Below, one piece after another: positions 6,141-7,152 of a stretch of DNA of 7,152 bases (within the stretch, counting starts at the first letter, position 1; each line of letters starts with the position of its first letter). The stretch is from assembly GCA_043758005.1 (NCBI GenBank), contig JAYVOI010000357.1:1-7152 (forward strand). Direction: 5' to 3'. Both the position numbers and the translations under genes were made by a program. The DNA comes from JAENVT01 sp043758005. Lineage in GTDB: Bacteria > Actinomycetota > Acidimicrobiia > Acidimicrobiales > Ilumatobacteraceae. The notes beneath the pieces are model-generated. The model was given only the letters and a program-made list of their open reading frames with translations. It made no database searches and had not been told where the DNA came from.

Positions 6141-7152
6141 ATGAAGAAGACCCGTTACGTCTTCGCATCGCTTGCAGCGCTCGCCTTGGTGGCGACTGCC
6201 TGCGGCAGCGACAAGAACCCAACGAGCACAGCGGCGCCAGCCGGCACCACCGGTGGCGCCGTGACCAGTGCTGCACCTGCTGACACTTCAGCGGCAACAA
6301 CGGCAGCGCCGGCCGATACCGCTTCTGCCGACACCGTCGATGTGACGGCCGGTCAGGACATCACCATTGCTGTCATCACCCACGGTGATGGTGGCGTGTT
6401 CTGGTCAGTGTTCCAGAAGGGCGCAGAAGATGCCGGCAAGACGCTGGGCATCACGGTCAAGTACCAGGGTTCCAACAACACCGGTACCGACCAGGCCGCG
6501 ATGATCAACCAGGCAGTCGCCGACGGCGTTGACGGTCTTGCCGTGTCGCTCGCCGATCCCGATGCCGTCAAGGACGCCGTGAAGTCGGCCGTCGACGCCG
6601 GCATCCCGCTGGTCACGACCAACTCGGGTTCGAACCTGTACAAGGAGTTCGGTGCGTTCACCCACATCGGCCAGGACGAGTTCACGGCCGGCGCAGGTGC
6701 TGGCGAGAAGTTCAATGCGGCCGGCGCAAAGGTCCTCCTGTGCGCCAAGCAAGAGCAGACCAACACCGGTCTTGACGCACGCTGCGACGGTGCAAAGAGC
6801 ACCTTCAAGGGCAAGTTCCTGACGCCGATCACGACGTCGGGTGATGCTTCCGGCAAGCAGCAGGCCGATATGAAGGCAGCTATCGATGCCGACAAGACCA
6901 TCGATGCCGTGTTCGGCGTCGGCCCGGTCATCGCCCACGACACCGCAGCAGCAGTCAAGGAACTGGGTCGCACCGTCACCGTTGGTGGCGTCGACTTGTC
7001 GCCTGACCTGCTGAAGGACATCGCCGCCGGCGACGTGCTGTTCACCATCGACCAGCAGCAGTACCTCCAGGGCTACATCTCGGTGGTCGCGTTGTACCTC
7101 AACGTCACCAACCAGAACACCCTGGGTGGTGGCCTGCCGATCAACACCGGCC
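6141..7152 (+). CDS. Sugar ABC transporter substrate-binding lipoprotein (RbsB/Peripla_BP_4 type), 3' end outside the window
   Basis: Open from the ATG to the right edge: 337 codons without a stop. Residues 1-20 form a signal peptide (basic MKKTR, hydrophobic core LAALALVATA) ending at a lipobox Cys21, so it is a surface-anchored lipoprotein outside the membrane. Residues 22-70 are a low-complexity Thr/Ala/Ser/Pro tether. The binding domain begins at ITIAVITHGDGGVFW (about 74-88) and continues through INQAVADGVDGLAVSLADPD, GIPLVTTNSGS, THIGQDEFTAG, GVGPVIAHDTAAAV, VGGVDLSPDLL and TIDQQQYLQGY, the order seen in ribose- and inositol-type binding proteins. Arg214, Asp285 and Gln305 sit where RbsB places sugar-contacting residues. 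Cys201 and Cys215 might form a disulfide. Only a short C-terminal piece seems missing. It would deliver the substrate to a permease and ATPase presumably encoded just outside. The ligand is unproven; inositol or another sugar fits the IolE-like neighbour. Confidence 0.93.
   Translation, partial: MKKTRYVFASLAALALVATACGSDKNPTSTAAPAGTTGGAVTSAAPADTSAATTAAPADTASADTVDVTAGQDITIAVITHGDGGVFWSVFQKGAEDAGKTLGITVKYQGSNNTGTDQAAMINQAVADGVDGLAVSLADPDAVKDAVKSAVDAGIPLVTTNSGSNLYKEFGAFTHIGQDEFTAGAGAGEKFNAAGAKVLLCAKQEQTNTGLDARCDGAKSTFKGKFLTPITTSGDASGKQQADMKAAIDADKTIDAVFGVGPVIAHDTAAAVKELGRTVTVGGVDLSPDLLKDIAAGDVLFTIDQQQYLQGYISVVALYLNVTNQNTLGGGLPINTG

Noticed and set aside
6353..7048. 231-codon minus-strand frame opposite the binding-protein gene
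   Set aside because: The plus-strand frame has a signal peptide, lipobox and binding-protein motifs throughout; the antisense frame is Ser/Ala-rich filler.

Overview
The window is a GC-rich, gene-dense stretch that looks like a high-GC actinobacterium, most likely of the Acidimicrobiia (Ilumatobacter-like) type. Support for this is the GC-rich codon use, a GTG start, 4-bp stop/start overlaps, a PimB'-like glycosyltransferase close to a TB16.3-like protein, and a lipoprotein with a long Thr/Ala/Pro linker. The taxonomic call is inference. There are seven protein genes, two of them cut by the window edges. I see no tRNA, rRNA, CRISPR array or mobile element.

Left block (1-4093, all plus strand). 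It starts with the 5'-truncated end of queG, which encodes epoxyqueuosine reductase for the last step of queuosine synthesis in tRNA. The stop of queG overlaps the start of a GT-B glycosyltransferase resembling the mycobacterial phosphatidylinositol mannosyltransferase PimB'. Then come a four-helix membrane protein of unknown function, a small SRPBCC/START-like protein resembling mycobacterial TB16.3, and a ROK-family sugar kinase (probable glucokinase) that overlaps the SRPBCC stop. Spacings are 4-bp overlap, 27 bp, 9 bp and 4-bp overlap, so the block is probably one transcription unit.

Right block (4101-7152). A LacI-family repressor on the minus strand converges on the ROK gene with only 7 bp between the stops. 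It diverges from a sugar-isomerase-type TIM-barrel gene (IolE-like) and a lipoprotein sugar-binding protein of an ABC importer, which runs off the right edge. The divergent region holds a perfect TTGACA box, a plausible -10 and a 20-bp dyad with one mismatched pair and a central CpG. The dyad overlaps the -10 and the predicted start of transcription, as expected for the repressor's operator.

How the genes fit together: the right block reads as an inducible uptake and catabolism cassette for a sugar or cyclitol, with myo-inositol the best guess. The left block combines tRNA modification with a possible lipid-glycosylation and sugar-phosphorylation module. A link between the two through inositol (phosphatidylinositol as glycosyltransferase acceptor, inositol as imported substrate) is attractive but speculative.
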